DNA of 64,000 bases, taken from NCBI GenBank assembly GCA_963969395.1, contig OZ017799.1, positions 6,884,501 through 6,948,500 of the forward strand, read 5' to 3'. Source of the DNA: Pseudoscleropodium purum (taxonomy: Eukaryota > Streptophyta > Bryopsida > Hypnales > Brachytheciaceae). The position numbers and the translations under genes were made by a program. Shown piece after piece: positions 1 through 13,361 of the stretch. Position 1 is the stretch's first letter. The number at the start of each line of letters is the position of its first letter. The notes under the pieces were generated by a model, which was not told the origin of the DNA, did no database searches, and saw nothing but the letters and a program-made list of their open reading frames with translations.

Positions 1-699
1 GTTTTTCTGAACTTTCCATACTTATCCGTTACAGCAGAACTAGACGCTGAAACTTGAAAAAATGGAGATAGGAATTAGCTTACACGGTCATCGGCAAGTC
101 GGACTACATTGGAGCGATGCCCGAGAGATTGAAATTCAGCGGCAGCTGGACCTACTCGACGTGAGGAAAGTTGCCACCCTTCAGGAATTCCACGCCGTTA
201 AAGAAGGTATTTCAGCTTCGAACCACGTCCTGGAGTGGTCCATGTCTTTGACTCTGTTGTAATAAAAGTCATTGTCAAACACATGACGCAACGAAGATGC
301 ATGTGGAAAGCAGTGCCCTGAAAAACAATCAATGGATTCGCAGTAAAGCTCGTATAGATGCAGGTTTCCCTACCATCAAGAATGATCACTGATCTATTTG
401 AACTTCGTAGCTACTGCCAAGAAAAACACCATTGACACATATTAGTCTGTGGGTGACCTAAACCCTCAAGAAGGAAGATAAGCCCTACAACCGCAAGAGG
501 TAATGCGAAACATACACATCCAAGGGGGAAGAAATCAAATTGAAAGTTACATTCACGACTTCTCACAGGAGAAAAAGATGGTTCTCTTTCTCTAATGCAT
601 GCCGACTTGTTTACAGACTTCAAAAGCAGAGTCAAAGCCAAAAAAAGAGTCAAGTGCATACTCATTAATTCATCTTGGTAGGAAACTGTAGCACCATTT
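1..699. other. 3' flank of LYR gene; possible unassigned exon
   Basis: No gene is recognised here. A short open stretch on the + strand from the ATG at 62 runs to a possible splice donor near 207, and another frame (about 73-162) is also open, but neither resembles a family I know. The remainder is mixed-composition sequence that would hold the 3' UTR of the minus-strand LYR gene, whose stop lies at 700-702. Confidence 0.3.
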
Positions 700-2019
700 T
701 CATGCTGGCGTTGGAGTGCGATCAGACAAGCAGATCTCCTTCAGCCGATTAGCAGCTGCTTCATCTACGCCATACTGCAAAAACGGAAAATTTAAGAATG
801 TGCATAAACGACTATGTTTCCACAGATTGATAACAACCATACTCTCAAAAATTCTGAAAAGAGCTGCATTCTCACGTGCCCATACGATCAGACTCCGTAC
901 GTGCCCATATTATAAGACTGCAAATGACTAATCACCAGACCATTTTCTGCTTCCCTCCATCGTTCACCCCAATAAAGATACTCGAACTATATTTTACAAC
1001 AACTGCAGTCGATGACCTAACAGAGACCAGTTTGAAAGTCGCTATACGAAGTCTGACAAAATGATTAACCCCTAAAGGACAATGCAACCACAGTATGGAC
1101 CTTAGAGAAGCGCCACAATGCACAATTTCATCACTATCCAAAAATCACATTTTGTTCTTAAAATCCATCTCCACTACAAAACGAGACATTCTAAATCTAA
1201 ATCTATGCAGTCAAACCTTTCACATAGCAAATGTTTCAATGTCATACCTGTGTTAAAGTTTTATTATTTCAGGATACTTTTACGGTTCTTGACATCCATT
1301 TCCATCTATTTTTTGACCATCAATTAAGAAAACATAATTCTAGCCACTCACGTCAAGATTCAACTCTTGAAAACGAAATTTTTATCTTTCACAATCATTC
1401 AAAACCTAATCCTTCTAAATTATTCATACAAAAGATTAAAAACACATTTAGTCAAAATCGACCATACAGATCATTCCTCACCACAAAATCTCACATTCTC
1501 ACTTTCAAAATAAAAGTTCAGTAAGTCACAGAGTATAAATTTGGATCCCAATGTCTGTCAGGGGATGAGAGAAAACCCTAACAAGTGCAGACAGCTGCCA
1601 ATTCCGGAACAATCCAGCTACAAACCCGATCCAAAACTCTTAAATCCGTAAGAAACCAAGGGAATTACGAGCACATCCAGAACCTCGAATGAGAAAAGAA
1701 ACGGAGACTTCTCCTCAATTTATAGTGCATCCCATGGAACTCTCAGTCACAATTGATAACGCTCATTCTCAAGTATAATGACGCGCATTTCAAATAAAGA
1801 AAGTCCAAGAGAGGAGTAATCCATCACCTTCTTGAGGATCCAGCAGGTGTGGTGGTGCGTGCGCGCCAGGAGCGCCCCAATGGAAGCCGGGTCCTGAGCT
1901 TCACTGTATGTGATGAAATTCTCTCGCGCGTACTGCGTGTAGTAGCCGCGCGAAGGAGGCGGCAATCGCTTGATGAGCTTCAGCACCTCTCTGTACGCTT
2001 GCTTCACGGGCGCATTCAT
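700..2019 (-). CDS. LYR-motif mitochondrial assembly-type protein
   Basis: Two exons on the minus strand: 2019-1828 and 774-700, joined in phase 0, giving 88 residues. Exon 1 carries the LYR-type start (AYREVLKLIKRLP, residues 8-20) followed by YYTQYARENF. Exon 2 begins YGVDEAAANRLKEICL and ends at a TGA at 700-702. This order matches the small plant LYR proteins of the At3g19508 type, which are 80-90 residues long. The LYR family binds acyl carrier protein and helps assemble Fe-S or respiratory-complex subunits in the mitochondrial matrix; the exact client of this subfamily is not certain. The donor is AAG|GTGATG and the acceptor TTGCAG. Reading through the donor gives a false longer C-terminus ending at 1747. 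The 1.05-kb intron contains one TTAA-type transposon end at 1065. Confidence 0.88.
1065..1078 (+). repeat. Lone TTAA-type transposon left end in LYR intron
   Basis: The sequence TTAACCCCTAAAGG is the inward-reading left terminus shared with the elements at 44499, 53664 and 61509. I found no matching right end inside the intron. The next right end (2500-2513) lies beyond exon 1, so pairing the two would enclose a coding exon and is unlikely to be one mobile unit. Confidence 0.5.
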
Positions 2020-2185
2020 GTTTGACGAAAGAGCTCAAAAAAAACTCGCTGGTGATTGTGGACTGGTTTTACAAAGGGAAGGCGCACGGAGACTGTCGTG
2101 AGTGTCTTCGGAAGCACGGTCACCGCCTACGACCGCTCCTTTCCCGAAACCCGTGCTTTGGCAAAACCTGCGGCACTGATTTTTT

Positions 2186-2513
2186 TTAATCTCTAACCGG
2201 GGTGTTTCACAACTCTTTTCTTTATTCTATAACTCTTTATACAATGACTATGATGTACTTCTATTCTGAAAATTTCAGATTTTTTAAGCATGTTTTGTAT
2301 TTGACACATAAATTTCCTTCACTTTTTCTTCAAAAATATTCATGATGATTTTAAATTTTCACAAAAAAAAATGAAATTTTTATGACATACATATTACACT
2401 TGTGATTTCATCTTTGAAACACAATATTAAAAAAAAATCACTCATAAATAGCAAAGAAATGGAGAACGTAAGGTGGTCTACATAGTAGTGGGCTTTGTCC
2501 CTTTAGGGGTTAA
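2186..2513. mobile_element. Short TTAA-ended MITE candidate
   Basis: The right end CCTTTAGGGGTTAA at 2500-2513 is clear. A degenerate left end, TTAATCTCTAACCGG, begins at 2186, exactly where base composition drops from the GC-rich 5' region of the LYR gene to strongly AT-rich sequence. The 328-bp interval has no coding potential. The right end is well supported; the left boundary is inferred. Confidence 0.45.
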
Positions 2514-4198
2514 ATCTATGTTAGTAGTGTGAAGTCTTAATATTGTTCCTAAATTTGTGGAATCAAATATATAGTAACACAATTTCTACTTAAAAACAAT
2601 TTCTAGAAGAACTATAACAAGTTATCAAATGTGACATGAGGACCCTTTGTAAAAAAAATTCATGTTTTTTAGGATGTCTTATAGTTAACTCAAACACTAC
2701 AAAATCCAACACCCACGCTTAAGAAAGCCTGAGGTGATACACTAGAAAGACACATCATGAGAGAACCTCACTATTCAAATCTTGATGCCCACTATCCTAA
2801 ACTTAAAATTAAAATTTAAACTTAAAACTTAAAATTAATTTAAATCTTCAATAGATTAAAACCATTCATTAAATCATTGTCATTATGTGTATGTTGTAAA
2901 ATTTAGCAATTGGATTGTGAAAAATGATTTTGGATGTAAATGCAATAGTCTTTTAAAAGAACAAGGCCCAATAAATGCTAATTCATAAACAACAATACAA
3001 TAACTAAAATAATGTAGAAATATCAAAATACTACAATCCACATTAAATTGAATGAAGAGTATAGCTCACGGTAATTGCACCTATGTTAGTTGAGACTTTG
3101 ATACAAAAGCAATCTAAGTTAGAACCATCCATAGTCAACCACTCAAGCAATTCTGGATATGATTTGGAGTAGTACAAGGCAAAAAGTACTCTTGACCCAT
3201 AGCCAATGTCTAAACTCTTTTAATTCTAATCATTCAAGAACTACTTTCTTGCTCATTATCCTACTTTCCTACTACTACTTTGGAACATGTGTCAAACCTT
3301 TGAGAGTTATTAGTTTGAACCTTGAAAAGGAGAAAAAATACATTCCAAACTTCAATTGGAAATAACTCCCCCCCTACCCCTACAAGTTGGGCATGGGACT
3401 TTAGTCAAGAATGGATAGTCCTATGCACTCTTGCCTAAAGAGTAAGACAAGACAAATCTTGAGATTTAGATACAACAATTATTAGTACTTTGAAAACTCA
3501 AAGTTTATTCATACAATGTCCAAAAATACATGTAAAGATGCATTGGAGATGTTTTCAATTATTACTTGAGAAATGGAAGGTGGAAGTGTAATTATCATCA
3601 GTAATGGCAAGTCTATGCACACCAATTTAACTTCCAATTTTGTACATTATCTAATACAGAATCAATTTCGGGAAAATAAAAGCCCTAATTTTTGTGACAG
3701 AGAGCAGACCAAAGATGGCATTGCTAACAGCCAACGTATTAAACATCTGCAAATTCAAAGTTACACTGAAGTAGTTTGCCTTTCACAGTGAGCGACGTTA
3801 AAAACAAATGCTATTTCAGGACAGTAAAGATGTGTTCTGTTTCAGACGGTCAGGGAGTGATGCAACAGCAAGATGCAACCAACGGTCTAATATTGTTCAG
3901 TTTCTTTCATTACGGAGTACAATTTTCATGAACATAACTTTAGAGTATGAACTTTCGAAATCCTGCGATAGCTAGGAAACCTGATGAGAGTGAACAACGA
4001 TTTTTGTAAGCGAACTAGCAGTGCTAGAAGGAAAATAATTTGTAAATTATACGATATGAATCTTTCTGCTGCTGAAATCTTGCTTCTACAAACAACATGA
4101 TAGCTTCTGCCACCGACACATCCAGGAGCTAATAATGACTTGGAATATGGGCGAAAACTGTAAGAATCATCTTTAGTAATTAATGAAGCAAAAATCGG
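2514..4198. other. Intergenic AT-rich region
   Basis: This lies between the 5' end of the LYR gene and the 3' end of the methyltransferase gene, both on the minus strand. It holds AT-rich sequence and a few short open frames, the longest of which (from 3573, 72 codons) resembles nothing I know. The part next to 4198 should be the methyltransferase 3' UTR. Confidence 0.5.
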
Positions 4199-7100
4199 TT
4201 ATAGCTGAACATCAGATGACTTCTCATGAACACTCTTCAGTGCTGGCGAAATCTCTTCTTTCACCATTGTCCAGAATACTGCAGTATATCGGTTCTGCAA
4301 ACAGAAGGACAAAAGCTGTGTAGCTGCTGAATTTAAATCTTGCAAATTTTCAACAACTCAACTCCTTCTAGATTGCAAGAAAAGACAGGAAATCTCCAAG
4401 AAGACGCAACGCACAACTGTATTAAAGACGTGCGACTCGTACAAACATACCTGCATCATTGAGCGACAATTGGCAGTGTATGTTGTCTCTATCATTCTTT
4501 CACTCTGCACATCCAGGAGGCAAGCTTCAGTATGCACCAGTCGAGCTAAAAAGATGTCACTGGATAAACATGAAAGCTGACAGACTCACTAAGGACCTCC
4601 AGCCTCAAAATCAGGAAATGAATCTTGTGTCCCTCAAGAAGTGTTACAAGGCATACCCTGTCAACCTGATACAGTAGAAGACTATTTCTTCCTACTAGAA
4701 TCACCTAATCGGCGGATAATATCACCACCAAGAATTTTCCAAAGAGCAATAGACGCATCTGCTGTACACACTAGTAGCGCTTGAAGATACATACCTTAAG
4801 AACTAATCCGAAACGTGCGGCTACCATTTTCACATCTTCCAGGCTGAGTTCTAAAGACATTTCCTGCACTCTCGAATAAGCTCATGTTCAGTAAAAGGAA
4901 CAATACTTAGGCTTTGTTCAGATGCACTCAATAGCTGGAATTTTTATATTTTCAAATCTGATCTCAAAAGCTGAGGCGAGAGTGAATAGTAACTTTGACA
5001 TACATTATGTCTTTGGTTTCTAGAGTAAAAAATGACAACAGATCAATTGAAAACGTTTCAAAACAACATTGTACTCCTGTTACAACTACGATTTTATCGT
5101 TTTCAAGAGGAACGCAGCACTAACAATCATCAGCTCGACATCGAGATCAAACAACTAACCTCTTCTTGAGAGTACGACTCAGCAAAATGATAAAGCAAGG
5201 GGCCCAAATTAATCCAGACCTGCATTAGTGCCGGTTAGATCGCAAATGCTGAGGCAAATAAAAGCCGATCATTGCACAACCATAGCATGTCAACATAATT
5301 GCAAGAACTGTATTTGAAATGCCTTAAGTGGTTTCTTAAACATACCCCGCCAGGTTTTAGAGCACAAGCTATCACTTCCAGGTACTCTACAACATTGTGA
5401 GCAGTGTCAATGAAGAAGCAAGTCGCAATAGCATCCCATGCGCCTGTCACATCATTCCAGGAACCCGAGTGTTATACTCTTGCAGCAGTTTTGTCAAACT
5501 AATCCATGCAATAAGACTATTGAAAACACTGGGTTGATATGGTAATAATCTCAGTTCTTGGATGAACACCATCTTACATCAGTTTTAGATTCCATACCTG
5601 CCTGACCTGGATGACTATAAACCTCCACAAAATCCCCAGCACACATCGAGAAACCCTCAGTTATCCCTGCACTGATCCACGATAATACCATGAGATAATT
5701 GCTAACAACAAAGATACAGCGAAAATATTTGTCAATTGGGTTAACGAGCCCAGCACGAAGTCCTGCCCTCTAAGCAGATTCGTGGAGAACACCAGTGCCA
5801 TTATGGAGTATGGCTTGAAATGTTTCCTATCTACATGCATATTTCTCAGTGAAAACTCTACTGGAACCAAAGTCCTCTTTGCAGTAGACACAAAACACGT
5901 CTCCCAATTCTGCATACTACCGTCGTGCACCTTCCCAACGATTAGGAGTTGATAAGATTCAAAAGTCTTTTCGATCGTTTGTACATATGATTGTCTGTAA
6001 TACTCAACATATAGTTTGGCAGACAAAGTGAACATTGTCATACCTTCCCGGATGAAGATCCGGGATAAATACAGCCCGCAATTGATCGCTATCTGACAAA
6101 CTGTTGCAGTTGCTATGTATCCACGGGTGCAAAGCCCATTCAAATGCTTCCTCAGATCTAGTACACAAACCAAGCCAAGTCAAAAGCTGCTTGTAAAAAT
6201 CATATCAATAAAATGTGAAGCACAAAGAGTATCAGCACGACTCTACTATCTATGCCATCTATAAGAATGTGCATTCTTATATATATACAATAAAACATGA
6301 AGAAATGCACTCATAACCTGCAAAGTCAGACTCACTGGTTTAAGATGAAGCTGGAGCACATAAGCATATAGTATGAGAACTCATTTCCTTGTGCGATAAA
6401 GCCTGCATCATTACATCCACACATGTAGAGAAAAATTTTACACGAAATGAAGAAATAACGAAACATATGATGCTTGATATGGGGTTCAGCTGGTTATTTA
6501 AATCGAAAAAAACAATGAACAGCAGTGAGGAAATACATACCAAGACGAGAGATCTCACAGGCCAGACGACCAAGTCCTGCCCCAGGAACCAAGCACGTAG
6601 GGCGTTGCCTAACAAACAGCAGCTCAGAGTCAGTTTCTCTAACACCCAATTCCAGCGTTGGGATAGCAATCTCAAGTAAAATTACAAATTTTCTCTAAAA
6701 CTTCCACACTCTCAGGAGACTTTGGTCCTCCAAAAAGACATGAGCGCTTGGCAATGTAAGAATGATCATCACCAAGGCGTTGGTCAGCTACCTAAGATCC
6801 TTCCGATCAGGAAACAACCGGTGGAGCTCTTCCAAAATGGGCAGGTAGCACTGCTCACGTTCAAGCGCACCCTGAGACACAAACCTACTTATTAAATTGA
6901 CGCTAAAAGGGGTCGGATATAAAACAACATAATTTACAGAGACCAGGTATGAGAGATCACAAGAGCCTGGCACCAACTTCGAAGTGGAAAAAACGACCTT
7001 GAGAAAAATTTTGACACAAATACTCGGTTTTGAAGAACTCCGTCAGAAGCAAGTGAACTTACCTCTTCTCCCCAGTCACGAACGATGTTCCGAATAATAC

Positions 7101-9638
7101 AGCGCACCTGGAACCAGCTCATCCACAATCACTTGCATCTCAAATTAAAAATACCGAAGTTGATTAAAACGGACCAAGAAAACACATTCAATCACAGGCA
7201 AGCAACAGGTATCTGATGAGCACATCATGAGATCAAATATCACGCTTGACATACTGCAATTAATACCTTATCAACGTCTGCAGAGGGAACACGGAGCTGG
7301 AAAGACGGGTGGCCCAGATCAAGTGGAACACGGTCCTAGAATGCACATATCATGATACAACACTTCAGAAAGAATTGGCCTTTGGTCATCAAAAACAAAG
7401 GTGAATCACGTAGGGGGTAGGATCCACAAATCAATTTCCAAACCTGATTTGGAATGATTCTATCAATATTCGACCGAAACTATTCACACTGTATTATTGA
7501 CAGCTGTTGCCGTTCTTCGGTGATTTACAGCAAGAATAATGAGTTAGAGTTAGAAAGTAAGAAACATTGGCAATCTAGCAAATGGCAGGAAAATCTCACA
7601 TATGGCATATGTTTCGGAGAGCCAATTGGATGTCCGTCCTCGGAATCATCTGGAATCCTACATACACTCCCTATAATTGGATGTTCGTGTTCTAACCAAC
7701 CATTAGCTCCTGGCTTTGCATAGTGCTCCTTCGCTTGGGCTTCAGATCGAGTGCAAGACCAATCGTCGCAAGAGCGAACTGGACCTCGAGTGCCAAATGC
7801 ATTAAGTTCAGGACTTGGTAAATCTGTTGTGGTATCATTATCAGTGCTCTCTATAGCTTGCCGCTTGTTGGAGTTAAGGGATGTAAGGGCTGGGTCCCTA
7901 GTTGGGCTTGGGTAGGACTGAACTTCAATTATGTTTTCGTCATCTCTAAATAAACACACAATCATCAGCGTTAATCGCGAATCTCCAGTCACTACCTCAT
8001 AAGCTAGGAAACAAACCACACGTATTACTTCGCACAGACTGTTGTGAGGTGTAAAGTAGGCAACGTAAAATTGCATGCACGCGGACTCAAAAACACTGAG
8101 CTTGAATTCAGGGTTGGCAATGAGAAAAACCACGGCAACATCATACCGAGACAAGACTGGATGTCCAGTTTCACTAAAGGTTCAAGTGTGAGATGCGCAT
8201 ACCTCCCACAACAATTAACACCCTCATGTGCATGCTTAATCTTATCGGTCACCTTGCGATCAACGGGTGACGGCTCGTCGAAATCAGAGCCTATCCCAGC
8301 ATCCATTTCAAATGGAGGATCAAATGCCTGCATAGAATTTTATTTTCAGACATGTACACCTAACAGCTCCTACATAGCAGGCTGTTGGATCCTCCTAACC
8401 GAAAATGAAATCAAACGCTCTAGATACTCTTCAACAAGATCCTAGAATTGTTAGCATTGCAAACCAAGGACCATTGACAATCAATTCTGGATTTTGTTTA
8501 CAAAAAATAGTTGTCAGGTATAGGAGGGTGAAACTCGTCCTCTTCAGTGCAAGGAAGAATGACACTAATTCCAGAAGTTCTTGACGAGAAAAGGAACATA
8601 GGTGAACGAGTCATCGAATCCTAAAATCTTGGGTGAAATGAGGGCAACATACCTGAAGCATGTTCATAATAAAATATGTATTGGTCTTGACACACCTGCA
8701 CAGTGAGTTTGAAGAATTTAACGTGCTTCAAACAAAAGATGCTGCAGGCTCATCAGAAAAAGTTACTCCACATCAATTACAACAAGTAAAAAAACTAACT
8801 ATTGCAAGAGATGGTCATAATAAATCACGAAGAGATAAGGAGTATTAATTCTCACCTCCTCAAATCCACGTACTTCTTAGGCAAATGAGGTAACAATGCC
8901 TGTTCAAGCACAATGGAACAAAAGAAAATTAAAGCTCGAATGCGAACACTGCTTGAATTCGACATAATGTAGAGCAATAAACATTGTTTATAAATGAGCA
9001 AAAACTAAGACACAAACACCGAGTATAGACCTTATGAGCCGGGGTACACTTTGCGTAAGATCGCATCCATCGTTTTATGTCTTCCTCCGCTGCCACTGGA
9101 TAACTGTACACTCAACCGAGCAAAAGGATGCGCTTTGAGGAAAATGGTGAAACTTAAGTGCACAGAACTCAAGGATCCGAGAAGTTCACTCAGAACAAAC
9201 ACAAAAAATTACGAATACAAACAGTTCAGAGAATAACTGACAGGAGACAGTCCGCAACAAAATTTCGATTTCTACTTCAAGCTGACAAACTCAATGCTAC
9301 AAAAATTCTCATTCCCAGGAAATTGAAGCTATTAAAAAAATTGAAAAGAAAAAAACAGAATGCACCGCAAAACCTTCCATTCAAGAACTAAAAATATCCT
9401 AATCGACACGATCACGCTCTCACCATTGCCACCGATTTCAGCACTCCAAGATTCCTTATTCCAAGAGCATTTCCTGACACGACTAACTACCAAATTTTTC
9501 AAGAAACAAAAACGCCGGAATGAAACTCGACCAAAATTGGCACACGTACTTGATATAGGCACTGATAACGCGACGCAATGCCTGAATCTCCAGTTCCTCA
9601 TCAGACTTGCTCATCGGCTGTCCCATCGGTGGCTCCAT
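4199..9638 (-). CDS. Carnosine N-methyltransferase-like (N2227 family)
   Basis: I rebuilt 17 minus-strand exons with a continuous frame: 9638-9550, 9103-9031, 8899-8856, 8695-8653, 8327-8203, 7945-7600, 7335-7267, 7107-7063, 6871-6792, 6608-6541, 6402-6336, 6157-6044, 5671-5598, 5443-5346, 5219-5160, 4863-4795 and 4294-4199, about 519 residues. Family signatures appear in order: [13 protein letters not shown] near the N-terminus, [29 protein letters not shown], the SAM-binding loop VPGAGLGR (residues 312-319), [41 protein letters not shown] and [15 protein letters not shown]. Characterised members methylate carnosine using S-adenosylmethionine; the plant substrate is not established. The start is uncertain: in-frame ATGs lie at 9668, 9638, 9626 and 9614. 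The 346-bp sixth exon encodes a low-conservation linker rich in Ser, Pro and Asp. Confidence 0.93.
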
Positions 9639-11879
9639 CGCGGAACGAATAAACACTCGCCAAACCAAACCGAAACCGCTAAGGATTAAAAAAAGAATCT
9701 TACACTCATGATTCGCGTAGAAGTGCCAAGCAAGTCAAGTCGATGTAAGAGGAAAACAACAATGAGAAACGTCGAATGCAGAGAAGTGCATTGACGGAGC
9801 ATTGCCGTAGTGTTGCCAAGGAACTTCTAAGGAATGGTAGGTTTGGTATTCCGGGTTCGGGGGCCTATCCCCGGTTGTCGTTTTCACTTCGTGTTCTCCA
9901 GTTTGAACGGCGCAGCAAAGTATCTAATCCAGAGAAAAGGAAGACGGACTCAAAACCAAGGTGATCTATAGCCGTCGCAAGAACTTCAAAGGATTTCTTG
10001 TAAGGTGTGTGCATCCATAATTTTCACTACCCCAAATGAGACAACGTACATCCACATCAAAAAATAAAAATGATAAAACAAAAATTTACACATTCATGAT
10101 ACAAAATGTACACTATCAAAATATTAGAATTTATAAAATCAAAACATTTGATCCTAGAAGAGTGTTGATTTTTGGTAAGCTACAAACAATACTTTCAAAA
10201 TTTCATAACTTATTTATACAATGTCTATATAATGCATGTTAAAGTGCATTAAAATCCTTTTTGACTTGCCAAAAAGATCAAATAAAAATAATTCATGATT
10301 TACAATTATAATAACTATGATCAGTTGCTATTAATATTGATTATGGATGCATTTAACTTATATATGTATAATCACTATAATACATAAGTTAATTCAATGA
10401 TTCAATTAGTACAAGGATTTTGAATAGTGAAAGGTCTTTTTACACTAAACAATACTAGAATAAATTTGGATGACTATGGTCTTAATAGTGTGACAATTTT
10501 CATAAAATTAGATAGTAATCACACTATTTGAAGCAATATAAAATTAATGTAGACCATAATATATTAATTATATTTAAAATATTACAAACGTACAAATTCA
10601 TATTATTCCAAAATTAGTGTGAGTTGGTATTATTACCTACAAGTACACTAATTGAATTATAATATCTAAGATGATATAAAATTGGTTTCCTTGAACTCAA
10701 CTACAATAGATGTATAGTGATATATACATAAAAACCTAGAACGAATTCATTAAAAGATTTTTGAGGCCAAAAGAAGATTGTGAGTTCTCTAACTCCAATA
10801 ATGTTGTGAATGCAGCAAGCAATGCAATTTGATGTAGCCAAGAAAGTGCCATGTCATTTTTCAAAAAGAAATTTAAAATTTATTTTTTTTGCATTTTAAG
10901 AATTAAAAATTTTTTTTTTTCTAATAGTTGGCCGTATCCTTTGTTGCAGGGAAACAACAATGGGAACAAAAATGAAATGGGCTGTTATTGCCCTCAAATC
11001 TTCTCTAATGTTTTTGTTTTGTTTTTAAATTTTAGAATAAATATAGTTTAAATTATTAAATATATATATTTTTTATTTTTTTATTGAAATGGATTCTATT
11101 TATAATTTATAATCAAGCATAATATGTAATAAAATGAACTAGATGCAAACTCATAAGAAATTATAAATTATACTTTAATATAAATTTATTTATTAAATAA
11201 CTAATTTTGATATTGACAATGTTGTACATATTATGTTTAGATTTGATGGAATTTCTAATAAACATACATGGCACTAAATTAAATAAATATTAAGCAATTA
11301 AAATGCCTAAAATATTAGTATACAAGTATGACTTTATATTCATATACATAGTATATTAGAGTGTGAAGATGAATTTAATTCCTAAATGTTCAAGGCTTTT
11401 TTGGAGTTCAATTTTTGGAGTTTGCTCTAAGCTAAACAATGAATAAAAGGTTTGGTAAGTTTTACAATCTTTTCAATTGTAATCATAAAATCTTATACTA
11501 GACATATTATGGATCACTTAAAAAAACAAAACACAATAGTGTCACATGTAAATTGAAGGATTAAAAAGCTATTACAACAGACTAAAAATTTGAAAGTGAA
11601 TTGAAGTCTTCTTTTATATATCAAATCTAATTGTAATCATAAAAAAAATATGAGGTTAAAGAGCTTAACATTTATAATAATAATCACTTTACAGCTTCTC
11701 AAAATCTATAATACAAATTTTCTTTACTTTTAAAAGAACCAAAGTTCTTATTGAAGACTAGATGGATTTGAGGCAAGCTCTTGTAGTTTCCATTTTTGTT
11801 GTTGTGATTTTTTGAACTTTTTCTTAAGATAGAGAAATACATTAGCTTTGGGGGAATATAATTTTTTTATTTCAATCGG

Positions 11880-12670
11880 TATCCAATAGCAAAAAAAGTG
11901 CCATCCTATGCATAATTTATGCCTCACTAAATAACAAAAGAAATCCTAAAAAATTTGAGATAAAAATTGATAGGATTTATTTTTTATAAATCATATTTTT
12001 ATCTACATTCAAAACTTTGATTGATTCTATTCGAATTAGTAATGTGAAAGTTATGGAGCACCTTATTTTTTAGCCAATCATAACATCTCTTTGAAAAAAT
12101 AACACATTGAATGTATTTTTGAATTCAATTTTCACAATTTAAAAAAAAAATGCTTGTGAAGATTTAGTTTGCTTGTTAGAATTGGGGCTAAAACAATCTC
12201 ATGGTTAAAATTAGTGTGTTGCAATTCCATCTTAGAAATATAATTAACATTTTAGTTTTTCTTTCTATTTCATATCTATTTCTATTAAATAATTTTTTTA
12301 AGATGAAAATTAAGTGTTTTTTATTTTAATTTTTTTTTCTTAGACTTTCATCTCAATTCTTTATTGTAAATTTTTTAAATTCAAACTTTGCAGTATCCAA
12401 AAATTAAATTAAGAAGGCTCAAAGTCAAATACTCTAATCATGTGAGGTGCGAAAAAATTGTTTTCTTTACTTTAAATACAAATATCTTGTAATCTATGCA
12501 TCTTAAGTTCATGAAGTTTCTCCACACATTCTTATACCAATCTAGTGCAAGATTCTACAAGTAGATATGCAAAAAAAAAAAAAAATTTACAATTTCTTAC
12601 TCTTTACAGTAGAAATGATAGTTTTGAGTAGTTTTTGACAAAAAGAAACCCATGGTCCTTTAAGGGTTAA
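11880..12670. mobile_element. Diverged TTAA-ended element, right end clear
   Basis: The right end reads CCTTTAAGGGTTAA and closes at 12670. The preceding 200 bases follow the same order of phrases as the elements ending at 45416, 55447 and 62445 (a TAATCTATGC phrase, a TGCAAGATTCTACAAG phrase, then AGTAGAAATGATAG before the terminus). The left boundary is not visible, so 11880 is only where similarity fades. Confidence 0.5.
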
Positions 12671-12953
12671 AGGAATTTCCAAAATGATTTTTCCCCCAAG
12701 GTTCAATGTGTTTGAGATTATGTCTATAAGTTCTTAATAGTCGAAAGTCAAGATTTATAATGCTCATATTTACACAAAATCTTGAATAGAAGAATCAAAA
12801 ATAATATTTTCCAAAATTGGACCTTTGATGCTAAAAATAAACTATAAAGGATATTGAACTTTTAAACATTCTAAAAATATAATATTTTGGTAAGAGTTTA
12901 TTTAACATTAACATGGTAAGTTTTGTTGAAACCACATATGACTAATGCCTTGG

Positions 12954-12968
12954 GCATTTAGGGGTTAA
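12954..12968. repeat. Second TTAA-type right end
   Basis: GCATTTAGGGGTTAA ends at 12968, about 300 bases after the right end at 12670. Two right ends in tandem with no left end between them suggest that the first element sits inside an older one. Confidence 0.45.
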
Positions 12969-13361
12969 ATATTATAATGTATCAAAATACAGAACGCATA
13001 TACACACGCTAAAATACGTGGCCAATGATACGGGCTAGAGCTCAGCTTGTGAAAGTTGTCAATATATGAGCCAGGCACCGTGGAAAGCACACTCATACCC
13101 TGGTTGATAACCAGGCAATGCGGCAATGCGAGCGTCATCGTTCAGGGCCTCAGGGATGGAGCCCATTGAGAGGCTTCGATTAGGGCTCTTTCGTGTTTGC
13201 AAGCAGAGTTCGGGATGCGGAGGACGGTGGGGCTGCGATCTCGGCTTCCCGTGCCTTGCATCAGTGCATCCTCAGCGGTAGTTTTGCACAAGCACAGATC
13301 GGTCGAAATCCGTGTTATCGCCGGTGCTGCTCTAGCTCGTTAGGGTTTGAAGAACAAGACA

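Larger units (their letters stand above)
9639..13361. other. AT-rich intergenic region with TE remnants
   Basis: This separates the divergent methyltransferase and 75 kDa subunit genes. About 10.0-12.97 kb is very AT-rich and has no gene. From about 11.9 to 12.67 kb it resembles the right part of the TTAA-ended elements at 44.5, 53.7 and 61.5 kb. The last 350 bases before 13362 are GC-richer and should hold the promoter and 5' UTR of the 75 kDa subunit gene. Confidence 0.5.

Noticed and set aside
62..262. A 66-codon frame at the window start
   Set aside because: There is no known family, and a competing frame is open over the same bases, so a coding call is not supported.
1065..2513. A single transposon carrying the LYR gene
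   Set aside because: The LYR gene's second exon (774-700) lies outside the interval, so the left end sits in the intron. Two independent insertions are simpler.
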